DNA from: Bimastos eiseni
Taxonomy: Eukaryota; Annelida; Clitellata; Crassiclitellata; Lumbricidae
NCBI GenBank assembly: GCA_959347315.1
Contig: OY365810.1
Location: forward strand, 18,860,358 to 18,924,357
Direction: 5' to 3'
Length of the DNA stretch: 64,000 nt
This document shows, in pieces, positions 31,440-43,232 of the stretch. Position 1 is the stretch's first letter. Each line of letters begins with the position of its first letter. The position numbers and the translations under genes were made by a program. The notes beneath the pieces are model-generated. The model was not told the DNA's origin. It ran no database searches and was given only the letters and a program-made list of their open reading frames with translations.

Positions 31440-32000
31440 CAGTGGGAGCCAGGTTTATTGTGATGACGACCTGACCTCGCCATGCCATAACTCTGTCTCT
31501 GGGTGTATGCAGTGTTTCAAGGAGGTAGTGTCGCCACACACCACCCATGGGCCATTGCACCCTGGTGGAGTTGCCGCTGTTGATCCGCGACTGCTTATTC
31601 GTCGGGATCAAACCCCGCTTATTTCGTAGCTACCCCTTATACTGGAAGGCATTCCACTATCCGCCATCTGTGGACGCGTTGGGTTGCAGTGCAGCTCTGC
31701 AGTGTTACAGGCTTATAGCAATGCCTCAACATTTGCATATATAATATATACATACATACACACATGTAATATATATATATATACACACATATATGTGGTG
31801 TTTACGAAAAGCGATACACGATCGGCAGATGGATATGAGTTAGGACCCGTAGTCGTAGGCCTACGTGAGGTGGCTGCTTTGTAGTCTTGTACAAAGGTGA
31901 ACCGTTTATACTCTAGGACTTAATCGAATGCAACCGCGTCATACGTGACTAATTCATTTACTATTGGTGTTTATCTGAATAGCATTATTTATCACTCTGA
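31440..32000. other. Upstream region of FOXJ1; AT microsatellite
   Basis: No gene recognised. CATA/TATA simple repeat at 31735-31800. TTCTCTGACTCTC-type pyrimidine tract followed by TTGTTCACAG at about 32007-32016 could be an acceptor for a 5' UTR exon, but this is weak. Confidence 0.35.
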
Positions 32001-32321
32001 CTCTCTTGTTCACAGGAACGTGAGGCTGCCGAATTTACATTGATCAGATTCGATGTTCGTTGTGCTGTATCGTGGAATTCTTTCGTCTATCAATCGATCC
32101 TGCCTTCATCAAATAATCCTGTCGCTCACATTATGTCTGTTTGTCTACGTGTCCGTAGATATCAATGTTCACCAGTATGTGGCATCTTCTGCTGAGTTTC
32201 AGTTGTTGGTCAACTGCCTCATGTGACCTAATCCATCCAATCATCAGACCTCCTCCATCGGTCAGTAATTCCTCACTGGCTACCAGTGTTCATAGGTTTG
32301 AGTCTGAGAAAGTAAGAAGCA

Positions 32322-32942
32322 ATGCCTGTGATTCATCGGCAACGCTTGGCTGCTCGGCTGCGTCAGAATTGGTCAGCGATGTATTCGACCGAGACTAATC
32401 AGACTTCGACTATGGCTTTCCAGATGATTGACGACTCCCTGACGAGTCTCGCTTGGCTTCAGAACCTCAATATTATGAAGATGTCTTCTAATTCGTCGAC
32501 ATCGTCGTCGTCTCTGCGGTCTGCCTTGCTTCACTCCACACCTGTAGATAAGGCTCATCACACAGACTCAGTGGCATCACAATGTAAGTCGATTGATGGC
32601 GACTTATATGAAGATGCCTCCGCTGCCTCCGCCGTCGCCTTATCTCGTCTTCAGGTCGATCCAAACGATATCCTGGACATGAGTGGTAAGGGTAGTCTTA
32701 CGTCTCCTTCTGCATCTCCGACTACTGCTGCTGCTGTTGCAGATGAAACGGCTGTTGCTGCAAGCCGCCTTGAGATAGACTGCTATAAGTACGATGCGTC
32801 GATAAAGCCGCCTTACTCTTATGCCATACTCATCTGCATGGCGATGCAGGAAAAGCCGGACAGGCGTATAACACTGTCACAGATTTACAACTGGATCGCC
32901 GATAACTTTGCATACTACAAACAGGCCGATCAAAACTGGCAG
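32322..32942 (+). CDS. FOXJ1: FOXJ1-type forkhead gene, first coding exon
   Basis: 207 codons. An in-frame TAA nine bases upstream makes the ATG at 32322 the first possible start. The N-terminal block LAARLRQNW, then DDSLTSLAWLQNLNIM (residues 38-52), matches the conserved FOXJ1 N-terminus. A Ser/Ala-rich linker follows. The forkhead domain starts at residue 162 with KPPYSYAILICMAMQEKPD and RITLSQIYNWIADNFAYY, and the exon ends after QNWQ at CAG|GTAGGC. FOXJ1 is the nuclear transcription factor that switches on motile cilia genes. Exon phase is 0. The other half of the DNA-binding domain lies 23 kb downstream. Confidence 0.93.
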
Positions 32943-32999
32943 GTAGGCATTGAAATGACACTTGTCTACATTGATCAATAACTTGATACAGTGGTTCAA

Positions 33000-34290
33000 T
33001 TATCTGAACTTAACAGAAATGATTGCTATTAAGTGTTGTAGGTCAATTAGGCCTACATGTATAGTAGGTGTCTATTATATTGTAGTAGGCCCTAATAGCG
33101 AATTTCTATGGCGGCTCGAATAGTTCAATGAGAAGCTCCCAAGCATATACAGCTAATTGTTAGATCTATGTCCTAAGGTAGGCCTATGCCCATTATTAGA
33201 GCCTATGAAATCTATTATAATCTGGACACAACTATCAAATCGTTATGATCGACCAATGTTGAATCGCGATCCGAAATCAAAATCTTCTGGACAGAAGTCA
33301 CAGAATCAGTCGATAACAGTTGGGCCACAATACAAGCAATGAAAAGCAGATAATAATAAACCAGAACTATAAAAGAACTTTCCCTGCATGCGCACAAACA
33401 ATCGCCGAAGTTAAAGGCAGTCTCTGCCAATTGGTATCAAGTTGATCAGCAGACCTGACAGGGTGGGAAGTGACAGCAGATAGGTTTTCGCATTAAGTTG
33501 CAAAGATATTTAGGAGCTAGACTCAATTGAGTTATCAGGGCTAAAAGCGGTGTCATCTAGGCCTATTGGATACGATGTCTTGATGCCGAGTTGATTACCG
33601 ATTAAATTGAAAATATGCGTGCCTTGGGAAGACCAGCAAATAGTGAATTACAGTGGTCAATGCAGCAGTAGATGATCTTCTGATGGCTCTCAGGCGCCTC
33701 AAGTAATATTCAAATGAGTGAGTCAAATACAAGAGGTGTCCAGAGAACGACAGCTAGGTGCTATCAAGGGTTCACCTAAGTCACGGACAATGGAGGAATA
33801 GGCCATATGTGAAGTCAGAATATCGTTAGGGTCTGGGCCTTAGATTGCCAAGTGATGACAAGACTCTAACACTTACTAAACCATACTGCTACTAAGCTCG
33901 TGCACGTAGGATCGGACATTTTTCTGCTTTTGGGTTTCACGGTGAAGCATGTTTTTGGCTTGTTGCCAGTTTTGTCGGTTTTGTGGTTCAACAGGTTACG
34001 GTTAACTGTCGAAAGCCCCTTTCATTATAATTATTATCTAGGCTTTTGTTAACTGCGAGCACGCCTCGTGTTTGGGTCTTTATGCTAGCTATTAATTTTC
34101 TGTTGTGCCTATGATTTGATTGAATTTATAATTTTTCCTATTTGTAACGGGTCAATATTCGTCAGATATAGGTCCACATCTGACAACATAAGCCTATTGA
34201 CATGAGAAGTGGGAGGTCAAGTTTAAGGATCTGTTGTTTGTTTTCAAACCAGATCAGTCGAGTCTTAAAGAAGTTAAGGTAAAGTTAGGG
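33000..34290. other. Intron sequence without recognised features
   Basis: Mixed AT-rich sequence with several TAGGCCTA words; no repeat or coding pattern that I can name. Confidence 0.5.
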
Positions 34291-34680
34291 CCTTCGCGAT
34301 GTGTTTAAGGCGCAATATAAATGGCCAAACATACATACATTTGCTAACATCAATAGTGACTTAATCGAGCCCACACGAGAGAGCTGCTCCGCGGGAGAAC
34401 CACGAACAAAGGTTTGGACATCCACATGCACCCACCGTCACCAGGCAGAGCCGTGTGTTCTCGGTGGTGGGCCCTTCGATCTGGAATGGTCTCCCTGCGA
34501 CTCTCCACTTTTTCCTTTTCAGGCATTCCTCTCTCATCCTAAGATTACTTTATTAAAACGCGCTGGAGTTGGGAGCGCCTCTGAGTAGTCACCTTGAAGA
34601 GGCGCTATACATAGATTTCAGTCTCTTAATAGTAATGATAATAATAATAAAATAATAATAGGGTATGTCATTCAACAAAG
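34290..34680 (+). mobile_element. CR1-like LINE 3' end
   Basis: A tail of ORF2 in the plus strand: AFLSHPKITLLKRAGVGSAS before TGA near 34588, preceded by WSPCDSPLFPFQ, then GAGGCGCTATACATAGATTT and a TAATAATAA tail. Same line as the 25.9 and 30.1 kb fragments. Confidence 0.7.
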
Positions 34681-34856
34681 AAATAACCAATGGCTTGATG
34701 ATTTATTTATAAAGTTGTTATATTAGGTAATTAGGATGAATAAGAATTTTAAAATGAGCCAACGTTGTTTAATTTAAAGATTCGCAAAAATACAAATTTT
34801 ATAAGATTGGCGACCTCTAAAAATCGGCGGCCCTAGGCGTCTGAATATTTTGGTTC

Positions 34857-35321
34857 CCGTTCATTTCGTCGCAGATCATTTCGTTGCAGATCATTTCATC
34901 GCATTTTAACCTAACCCTGACCCTAAACGACCCTCACCACGCATACCCTGACCCTAAACGACGATCACCAGGGGCATCCAGGTAGGGGGGTCCGGATGCA
35001 AATGACTCCAATTTCAGGTAGGGGAATTTGTTGCGTCTTAAGGGGGGAATATCTTGCCTTCCTGGCACTTAGGAGCGCGAGTTTGCGTCCATCACTCAGA
35101 GGAGGGTTGATGCCCCTGACCCTCACCACGCATAACCTGACCATAAACGACCATCACGACGCATACCCTGACCCTAACCGACCCTCACCACGCATAACCT
35201 GACCCTAACCGACCCTCACCATGCTTAACCTGACCCTAACCAATATGCGACGAAATGAATTGCGACGAAATGAATGCGACGAAGTGATCTGCGATGAAAC
35301 GATCTGCGACGAAATGAACGG
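34857..35321. mobile_element. MITE with CCGTTCATTTCGTCGCAGAT ends and telomere-like core
   Basis: Terminal inverted repeats CCGTTCATTTCGTCGCAGAT (34857) and ATCTGCGACGAAATGAACGG (35302-35321). Subterminal copies of GCAGATCATTTCGTT and GCGACGAAATGAATT. The core has about six units of CCTGACCCTAAMCGACCMTC plus ACCACGCATA. A ~120-base unrelated patch lies at 34970-35115. Confidence 0.85.
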
Positions 35322-35539
35322 TCACCTGGGAGTATCGAGGAAGGTGAGCAATCAATATTTAAGACAGATTGAACAGTCTTGATAGCGAATTAAGTCCACA
35401 ATAATCGAGGCACGTACAAAGGCGTGCGCCATGGTCGTAAACACAGTTTAAAACATCTCCTAATGGTTCTAAGACGCCGCAGTTGGTAGTAACACTGTAA
35501 TAGGAACGTATCTCAGCAGAAAGAGGGGGCTCGATCGTT

Positions 35540-35740
35540 AACTCGAACCAAATCAGTTGAGTCTCGGACAATGCTGTTTAAGTTAAGTGAAACTGAAATT
35601 AACGGTTGCGTTAACTGAAAAGTTCTAATTAAGTTTACTAGAACTAAAGCTGAAACTGGAAAGATCTGAAAACTGGAACTAAATCTAAACTCAAAAGTAC
35701 GAAACCACAACTAAAACTTAAAAACTAGACTTGAAAGTTG
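35540..35740. repeat. Degenerate AACTAAA/AACTGAAA repeats
   Basis: Short words GAAACTG, GAACTAAA, AAAACT recur with loose spacing. No gene. Confidence 0.5.
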
Positions 35741-35904
35741 AAAACTTAATTGGCATTTTTGTTTTCTGGAGGCGCCAGGTCGTGTAGGCTAAGTGGAGAT
35801 ATCATGGGAGTAGCGAGGTCATTCCATACAGCGCGCGCTGTAACTTGCAGATAAGTCTGCCTCGGATTTATCTGCAACGGCGCACGTACTTAATGGCGCA
35901 CATG

Positions 35905-36440
35905 TCGGATGTCCATAAAGTGCGAACCTGCGAACCGGTAAATGCGATCCAAAATGCGAACTATAGGCGCGAACCAGTGGGTGTTATGCGAATCTGCTAA
36001 CCAACACATAACTATGTTAGGTCTATTTAATATTATGAAAACGGCCAAAGTTTAGGGTTAACCTGATCTTTGAACCATCTTGGCGCCATCAGTAGCCATC
36101 CACTTTCAAATCGTCCTTAGTTTTCTCATTGGTCCAAGAATAAAGATATGCTGTGCCAGCTTTCGGTTTGCTACGCACTACAAACTCAGCAGGCAAAGAA
36201 CTGAACAAATCTTCCATTTGTATATTTAAAAAAAACCTGATGTAACATTTCAAACTAGGCCTACATTATTTACAATTTTCAAGCGTCAAAAGAACCCGAA
36301 CTAAAAATTGTGAACCGTCATAAGTCAAAATGCGAACCTTGGCCGTCATGTTGTCACCTAACTTTTCGGCAGCCAATCAAAAACATAGTTCACAAAACGG
36401 TTCGCAGATTGCCGGTTCGTAGTTCGCATTATAGCTGCAC
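35905..36440. repeat. ~530-bp element with TGCGAACC-rich inverted ends
   Basis: The left has TGCGAACCTGCGAACCGGTA and ATGCGAACTATAGGCGCG. The right has the inverted CGGTTCGCAGATTGCCGGTT and CGTAGTTCGCATTATAG. Both ends are loosely repeated. No coding frame. Confidence 0.65.
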
Positions 36441-36723
36441 ATTTCTTAAAGCAATGGAGGTCAGGCCAAAATTCGTTTGAATATTTTCGTGTTTGATCAA
36501 CATTATTGTAAAATGCAAACAACTATCAAGAAAAGTTGTTGGCCAGAAAGTGATGTGTGGAATTATGTTGAGTAGGCCCTACAATTTTCAGTTTTGAACA
36601 AAAGTCGTTGCGTGTGCAAGAAGGGTGTCGGTGAGCTTTATGACAGAAAAACACCAAAAAGTTCTCGGAAATTAAATTGAGCTAGCATGAATATAGACCT
36701 GGCACCGGAACGAACAGAGGCCT

Positions 36724-38653
36724 ATATGGGTATTTTTCACGACAGCGCTCAAATTGAGAAAAAGAAATTGAATAAAAAAGATGATGCAAATTTTTTTTTA
36801 ATTTGCAGATATATATTTATGGAACTGCTGAAACAAACTTAATATCGAGCAGTGCTGAAATTTTACAGAGTTGGCCTAAAATTTAATTTTAGTTTTTTAA
36901 ATATTTTAATTAAAATACAACTCCATAACTGTCATTTACCTTTACAACTCCGGCATTTTATTTAAAAATACACTGTCCATAATTTACAGACAAAGTTTTT
37001 ATGGAACTGCTGAAGCACACTTAATATTGAGCAGTGCTTAAATTTGACAGAGTTGGCCTAAAATTTCGTTCTAGATCCTTAATAATTTTAATAACATACA
37101 GCTCCGCTACTTTGATTTACATACATTCACAACTCCGTTACTTTGTTTAACAATACGCAGTTCAAAGTAATGTCACTGTTCATAATTAAGTGTGCATAGC
37201 AATATGACACAGCAACCCCAATTTATCTATTGATAAATTATTTAATTTGTACTATGAACTAATCTCATTTATTTAAAGTCAACTATCCATCGAATCTTAT
37301 CTTGAACTCATTGGTTACATTGAGGTGCCTGAATGCTGTAGGTGATAAAACAGAAACAGACATTCCAATCAAAATTTTAAAAAGTCCTCTTAACACTTTC
37401 CAAAAGAAACTGTTTCTGTTTATTTTCTTTAAGTCGAATCACTGTTTCTTTCTTCTCTGTCCTCAGCTGCTGGTTGGTTTACCTCCTCTCTGAGGTAAAG
37501 ATTGTGAACGCAAAGTGCCATGATGCTTGAACTCCAACATGTCCCAATGCAACCCTTTCATTCATATATATTTACACACACACACACACACTAATAAGGC
37601 TTACACACATACAAACACAAACATATATATAGACGTGTACAAGAAATTCAACACATAATTACAACTCCATATACCTTGATTAATGCTTTAATCATCAACC
37701 TATAGTTACTCTCTATTATGGACTCCTACTTGTCGGACAGTAACCCTTTCATTCATACACACACACACATATATATATGTATATATGTATATATGTATAT
37801 ATATGTGTGTTTATAAGCATATATACAAGAAACTCAACACATAGTTACAACTTCGTTTCAAAATTACAACACCCTTACTTCATGAAAAGTATTGGAGTTG
37901 TTATAACGGAGCTGTAGGTTCTTCATAATAAAGCCACCACGCTGCTCAGTTAAATTGAGATAAACGTTATAATCAGTGGTCAGACTGTCAGTTTCAATAT
38001 TATCATATTTTTTAAAACATGAATATATATACGCATAATTTAGTATTTATGGTAACGGAGTTGAGGATCTTTAATATACTATGTTTTCCGATTCTTTTCC
38101 GAAAATTGTCAACATAGACAAACATTTAAATTGGTCTCTTGCTGGTAAACCTCCTCTCTGAGGTAAAGATTTACCTCAGAGAGGAGGTAAAAAGGAGAGG
38201 AGGTAGGCTGGTTCTCTGCTTTCGAAAATGTCAATTCAAAAATCGAGAGTTCTCAATTTATTCCACAGATGGCCAAAGATTGAAGTTAAATTTATTTTTT
38301 AATTACTTATTAAGTTAACAAGTTAATGAAAACCGTATAGAACACTGGCCAAATATAGGTTAAATATAAAGTCATTAAAAATCTTTAAAGCACTTCAACT
38401 GCCAATATAACGTAACGTTGTATCAACTCAGCAAGGAAAAGGACAATGAAATTTGTTATATTATTAGAACTTTCTTATTTTTTCCTATACTAATAAAATA
38501 AATAATATAATAAAAATTAGCGTTTTTCAAGTCATGTATATCATACAAGAATATAAAAAATAAAAAAACAGAATTTTACCTTTTGTGTAAGCCGGCCAAA
38601 GTAAAAGACCGAAATTTATCGAATTTGAGCACTCTCGTGAAAAATACCCATAT
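36724..38653. mobile_element. 1.9-kb element with ATATGGGTATTTTTCACGA ends
   Basis: Inverted tips ATATGGGTATTTTTCACGA (36724) and TCGTGAAAAATACCCATAT (to 38653), extended by GCTCAAATT. The interior has direct repeats TTATGGAACTGCTGAA (36818 and 36998), a duplicated ACCCTTTCATTCATA block (37549 and 37743) with CA/TA microsatellites, and many ACAACTCC words. No transposase frame; non-autonomous. A TA target duplication is possible. Confidence 0.75.
38149..38188. repeat. Perfect 19-bp hairpin
   Basis: ACCTCCTCTCTGAGGTAAA, a two-base GA loop, then its exact complement ending in GAGAGGAGGT. A related unpaired copy TTTACCTCCTCTCTGAGGTA lies at 37479-37498. Confidence 0.9.
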
Positions 38654-38759
38654 GAGTCTGTGAATAAATTGACTAGGCTTTAGTGTTTATAAGAGCTGCA
38701 TTACACCACACACACCTACACAAACAAACGCACGCACACACCCACGCACAGAGATAGAT

Positions 38760-38905
38760 GTGCCCTGGGCGAAATCGCCTCGCTGGGGGCCATGTACCAC
38801 TTTTCCTACGGAGCCGCCTGCCGAGGTACCTCTGGGCCGAGGTCATGTACCGCTTCTCCCCGCAGCCGCCAGCCGATGTACCGTTGCGGAAAAAGCAGAT
38901 GAATC
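38760..38905. repeat. Repeated GTACCGNTNCNCC words
   Basis: GGCCATGTACCAC, GGTCATGTACCGC and CCGATGTACCGTTGCGG occur here; the same words recur at 41.63-41.71 and 42.01-42.10 kb. Confidence 0.55.
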
Positions 38906-38908
38906 AAT

Positions 38909-41143
38909 TGGTACCAAATTGAAGGTAATGGTCTGTATATTAATTTTCGTCCTAGTTGAAAGCAATCCAATAGGAAACGGATCGTGGGGGTCTCGAAACC
39001 CTCCAGCAACCTATGCGAAATATGTAAACTGCTATAACTCTCGGTAGGTTGGTCCGAGTTGAACATATTTGGTATGTATGGATTCAGAATCAGTTATTCC
39101 ATGTGATGCAACAAGTTTATTGCCCATAAATTCCAAAATGGTGACATTATTGGCGCATCTGCACAGAAATATTGGGGGACAGCCTAAGCTAGATATGGAA
39201 ACTTTGACGAGTTGGTCCGATTTGAATATATTTGATACGTATGGATTTAAAATCAGTGTCTGCAGGTGATACACCAAGTTGATCCCATTATTGGCACATC
39301 TGCACCGCTGGATGACACACAGATATATTGCGGGAAGAGTGGTTAGGCGAAATATGGAAACCGCTAAAACTGTCGATGTGTTTGTCTGATTTTAATATAT
39401 TTGGCATGCGCAGATTCAGAATCAGTATTTGCAGGTAATACAACGAATTTATTAGGCATAAAAGCAACGATGATGCAGCTAGTATTTAGCATAAGTGGAC
39501 AGCCTGGCTACAACTGAGAGACGTGACTAGTAGTTAATACTACTTCCTAACTACTTTCAAAATATGTAGTTATAACTACTATTTAACTACTTTAGATGAC
39601 AAGTAGTTATAACTACATTTGTAACTACCAAATAAGTAGTTAACTACTTTTATAACTACTTTGCTAATGTTATGTTATGGTGCATCGATAGTCACCAAGC
39701 AGTGTGCAAATTTATTGTCAGCATTAATTACTGATATTCAACATCAGTAATAAAAATGATCAGAAACACAATGACATATTATCTAATTGTAAAGTAAGAA
39801 GGACAAGAAGAACTACTAGCACATGCTACAAAGCACCCTGATGAGAGCACAGTTTTAGCAGTAGCATAAGCAAACTTGTTACAACTACAAAAATGTCTAA
39901 CCTACAAAGTCCAGAACTGTATAACTCTTAGAAATCTAAATTTCAGAATTTCAGAATCAAAAAGTAGTGTATGTATGTTACACTACAAGTGATATACTGT
40001 TTTATAACTGTATACTTTACCTTTTGCTGTCTGCATCAATCGTGATTCTTCGTACGTTGCCAATCGCTGCTCAGATCATCTAATACGTCTATCTAGCCAG
40101 TAACGAAATGTCCAGTCTCTTACCGTTGTGTCTGTCTTGTCTCTCTCTCACCCCTGTCATTCTAGACTCGGCAATCACTTCTCTCAGTTGTAGCCAGGCT
40201 GCCCACTTATGGTCATCCAGCGGTGTGGCTGTAAGCCCAACCAATCTAAGACCGCTTTACTCTAATTCTTATCACGCAACAATCTCTAGGTATGCCATTA
40301 GGCAGGCATAATGCCTGAGGCCTTCTCTATAGTTCTGAGAGGAACCCACTTCCTCACAATAGTAGGCCTATGTGCAAATTTTAATGAAACAAATACATAG
40401 CGAATTTACTCATGAGATTATTATGGGCAACGTCCATGTTTGTTGCGAAATAGCAGAAATTCCTGTAAGACGGAACTAGTAAATAGGAAAAAATTTAGTT
40501 AATGTGAAATATTGTAGTTAACTTAAAACTACTTGATAAAAGTAGTTATACCTTTTTTAAACTACTTCTTAAAAACTAGTTATAACTACTTGGCAACTGC
40601 TTCTATAGTAGTTATAACTACTAGTTAATAACTACAGTAGTTAAAAGTGCCCATCACTGGTTATTGATTCTGAATTCACGCACACCAAATATATTAAAAT
40701 CGGACAAACACGTCAACAGTTTTAGTGGTTTCCATATTTCGCCTAAACCATTCCCCAATATTTCTACGTAGATGCGCAAATAATGGCATCAACTTGTTGT
40801 ATCACCTGCAAATGCTGATTCTGAATACATATATATCAAATATGTTCAAATCGGACCAACTCATCAAACGTTATAGCAGTTTCCAAGCTTAGCTTAAGCC
40901 GCCCTCGGTATTTCTGCATAGATGCGCCAAAATGGTACCATTGTTGCTTTTATGGGCGATAAACTTGATTCTGAATCCATACATACCAACAATGTTCAAA
41001 TCGGTCAAACACACCTAGAGTTGTAGCAGTTTACATATTTCGCATAAGTTGCGGGGTGTAGTTTCGCGCCCCCACGCTCCATTTCCTATTGGATTGATTT
41101 CCCCCGGACGAAAATTTTTCAACAGACCTTCAATTTGGTACCG
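38909..41143. repeat. Large fold-back with tandem ~170-bp units in its arms
   Basis: The left arm (38909-39500) and right arm (about 40660-41143) are inverted: TTGGTACCAAATTGAAGGT pairs with CTTCAATTTGGTACC, and GCGAAATATGTAAACTGCTA with GCAGTTTACATATTTCGC. Each arm has about three direct units (GCGAAATATG-type starts at 39014, 39186, 39348 in the left arm), each carrying GATTCAGAATCAG and TTGGTCCGA. The centre is occupied by another element. Confidence 0.85.
39515..40655. mobile_element. hAT-like MITE with GTAGTTA subterminal repeats
   Basis: Both sides carry dense TAGTTATAACTAC words (39528-39665 and 40500-40645). The right tip on the other strand starts CAGTGATGGGCACT, a hAT-like end. The left tip is less clear (ACTGAGAGACGTGACTAG) and no clean duplication was found. 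It sits at the centre of the fold-back. Its 800-base interior has no clear gene. Confidence 0.7.
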
Positions 41144-41149
41144 AAATAC

Positions 41150-41505
41150 AAACTTTTGCATCAACTTGAAATGACTGGGTGTCTAGGCCCCCACTATGTC
41201 CGGTCACAATTGGGATTGGCTTCTCGATGGCATCCTCACTAAAGAGATTGTGACAAATCACACAAGAATCTTTAAAAAAACACGAAAGCCATGCTAGCAC
41301 ACTATATACAAATAAGTTGAAAATACAACAATTAGCATCAAAAATAAACAGCCTTGTATAGTTTATTTACGCACACATGTAACCGGAAACAATGATTGTA
41401 AACAAAAATATTCGCGGTACACAGCGCCGAAATGGCAATAATTTAATACCTTCAAATTCCTCTTATAAAATAACAATCCTTCAGATCTGAGAGGCTGGGG
41501 ACTAT
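41150..41505. other. Intron spacer, nothing recognised
   Basis: AT-rich sequence without repeats or coding pattern that I can name. Confidence 0.4.
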
Positions 41506-41506
41506 T

Positions 41507-42244
41507 ATTACCTACATTATTGTTATATCTTTAATATTTTTTTAATTTCAGCTTGCTGCCAAGTTTTTCTGGGTAGTATAAGGATTTCTTTTAATGCTAC
41601 CCGATTATTAGGCCATGTACCGTTCTCGCCAGTCGATGTACCGTTGCATATTTATGAGGTACGTGGGCCATGTACCGCTGCATATTCATGAGGTACATGG
41701 GTCATTCGCTTAAGACTTAAAGAGGGCGTGCTTGGCTGGCATATCATCCTTGTCATGGATGCGTCGTTAAATAAATTTATCACACAGTTCAGGTAGTCAG
41801 TTGAGTTTTGAAGTTTAGCTTTGAGTTTGAGTTCAGTTGATCTCCCTCCCTCCCTCCCTCCCTCCCTCTCTGTCTGTTTGTCTGTCTCTCTCTGTCTCTG
41901 TCTATTACCTACATTATTGTTATATCTTTAATATTTTTTTAAATTCCAGCTTGCTGCCAAGTTTTTCTGGGTAGTATAAGGATTTCTTTTCATGCGACCC
42001 GATTATTAGGCCATGTACCGTTCTCGCCAGCCGATGTACCGTTGCATATTTATGAGGTACGTGGGCCATGTACCGCTGCATATTCATGAGGTACATGGGT
42101 CATTCACCGGTACATGAGATCATCCACTTAAAGGCCAAGTTTTTAGGGCGGGCAGTTTTGCGACAAACTGCTCTGTACCCCACCCACCTGCTTGTCAATC
42201 AAACCTGAACTCATTGAGTGGGGCTACAGTCAATAAGTGACATA

Positions 42245-42285
<41 letters not shown>

Positions 42286-43185
42286 CATGAGCCAAAGCGC
42301 AATAGAACGCATACAGGATATCAGCCCATGAACCATTATAGATCACTCGGCTCGTGGAGCAATCTTGGCGATTGCCTGTGGTCACTGTTGTTAGCGTTTG
42401 TTTCTCTGTGAGCTGGTCTGCACACACACACGCACACACACGCTGTTTATATTTATATCTCTGAGCTGAAGGACTACCCGTGAATTTCTATCTCACAGTT
42501 TTGTCTTAGCATTCAATCATTATAGTAAGCGCCTTTTCGCCCAGTGTATTTATTTCATATGGTTTTCAGGGGCGCGTTGAGAATAGGGCACACAAACCTG
42601 AATTGCAAGACTGAGACATTGTGACATAATGTAATTAGATGACTAATTGTAATGCCATTCAATGCAATGAATCTATGTATTTATACATATATGTGTATGT
42701 ATATAATGTTTGTCTCATTGAGTCTGTATGAGAAGAGAGTCACCTTCTTTGAAATAGAATGTTCCCTCTCTCGTACAAGCAATAGGCCTATATACCTTGT
42801 ATTGACAGGTGTCAAAGTTGGTCCATCTGTTTATGTTCTTGCAGAGTGGCAGTATGTAAACAATAATGGCACCGCTACCACTCCCCCGCCTCCCCCTCTC
42901 ATACTAAACCACTCAGATGTTCACTCTTTTGATGATCGATATATGCATACAGCAGAACTCTGTAGTTGATATTACATAGTACCATGCAAAAGTACGATCT
43001 AACAAGTCGTGTCGATCGTGATCAGGAAGAAGCGATAAGAGCCTTTTTTATTCACAACGACTGGGATTTTGAACAAATTGGTAAATACAGAATGCAGTAT
43101 ATGTATTTATTCCAAAAATAGCTTTTGTGTAACTTAAGAACGTACTGTATTTCAGGTCTTATGCATGCCATGATTATTCAGGCCA

Positions 43186-43232
<47 letters not shown>

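Noticed and set aside
32165..32398. Upstream plus-strand frame overlapping the FOXJ1 start
   Set aside because: It is in a different frame from FOXJ1, with no motif; most likely 5' UTR sequence.
34900..35240. Interstitial telomere
   Set aside because: Units are about 31 bases and degenerate, not TTAGGG, and sit between MITE ends.
39515..39545. Left tip of the GTAGTTA hAT-like element as a clean inverted repeat
   Set aside because: It does not match the right tip CAGTGATGGGCACT well, and no 8-bp duplication was seen.
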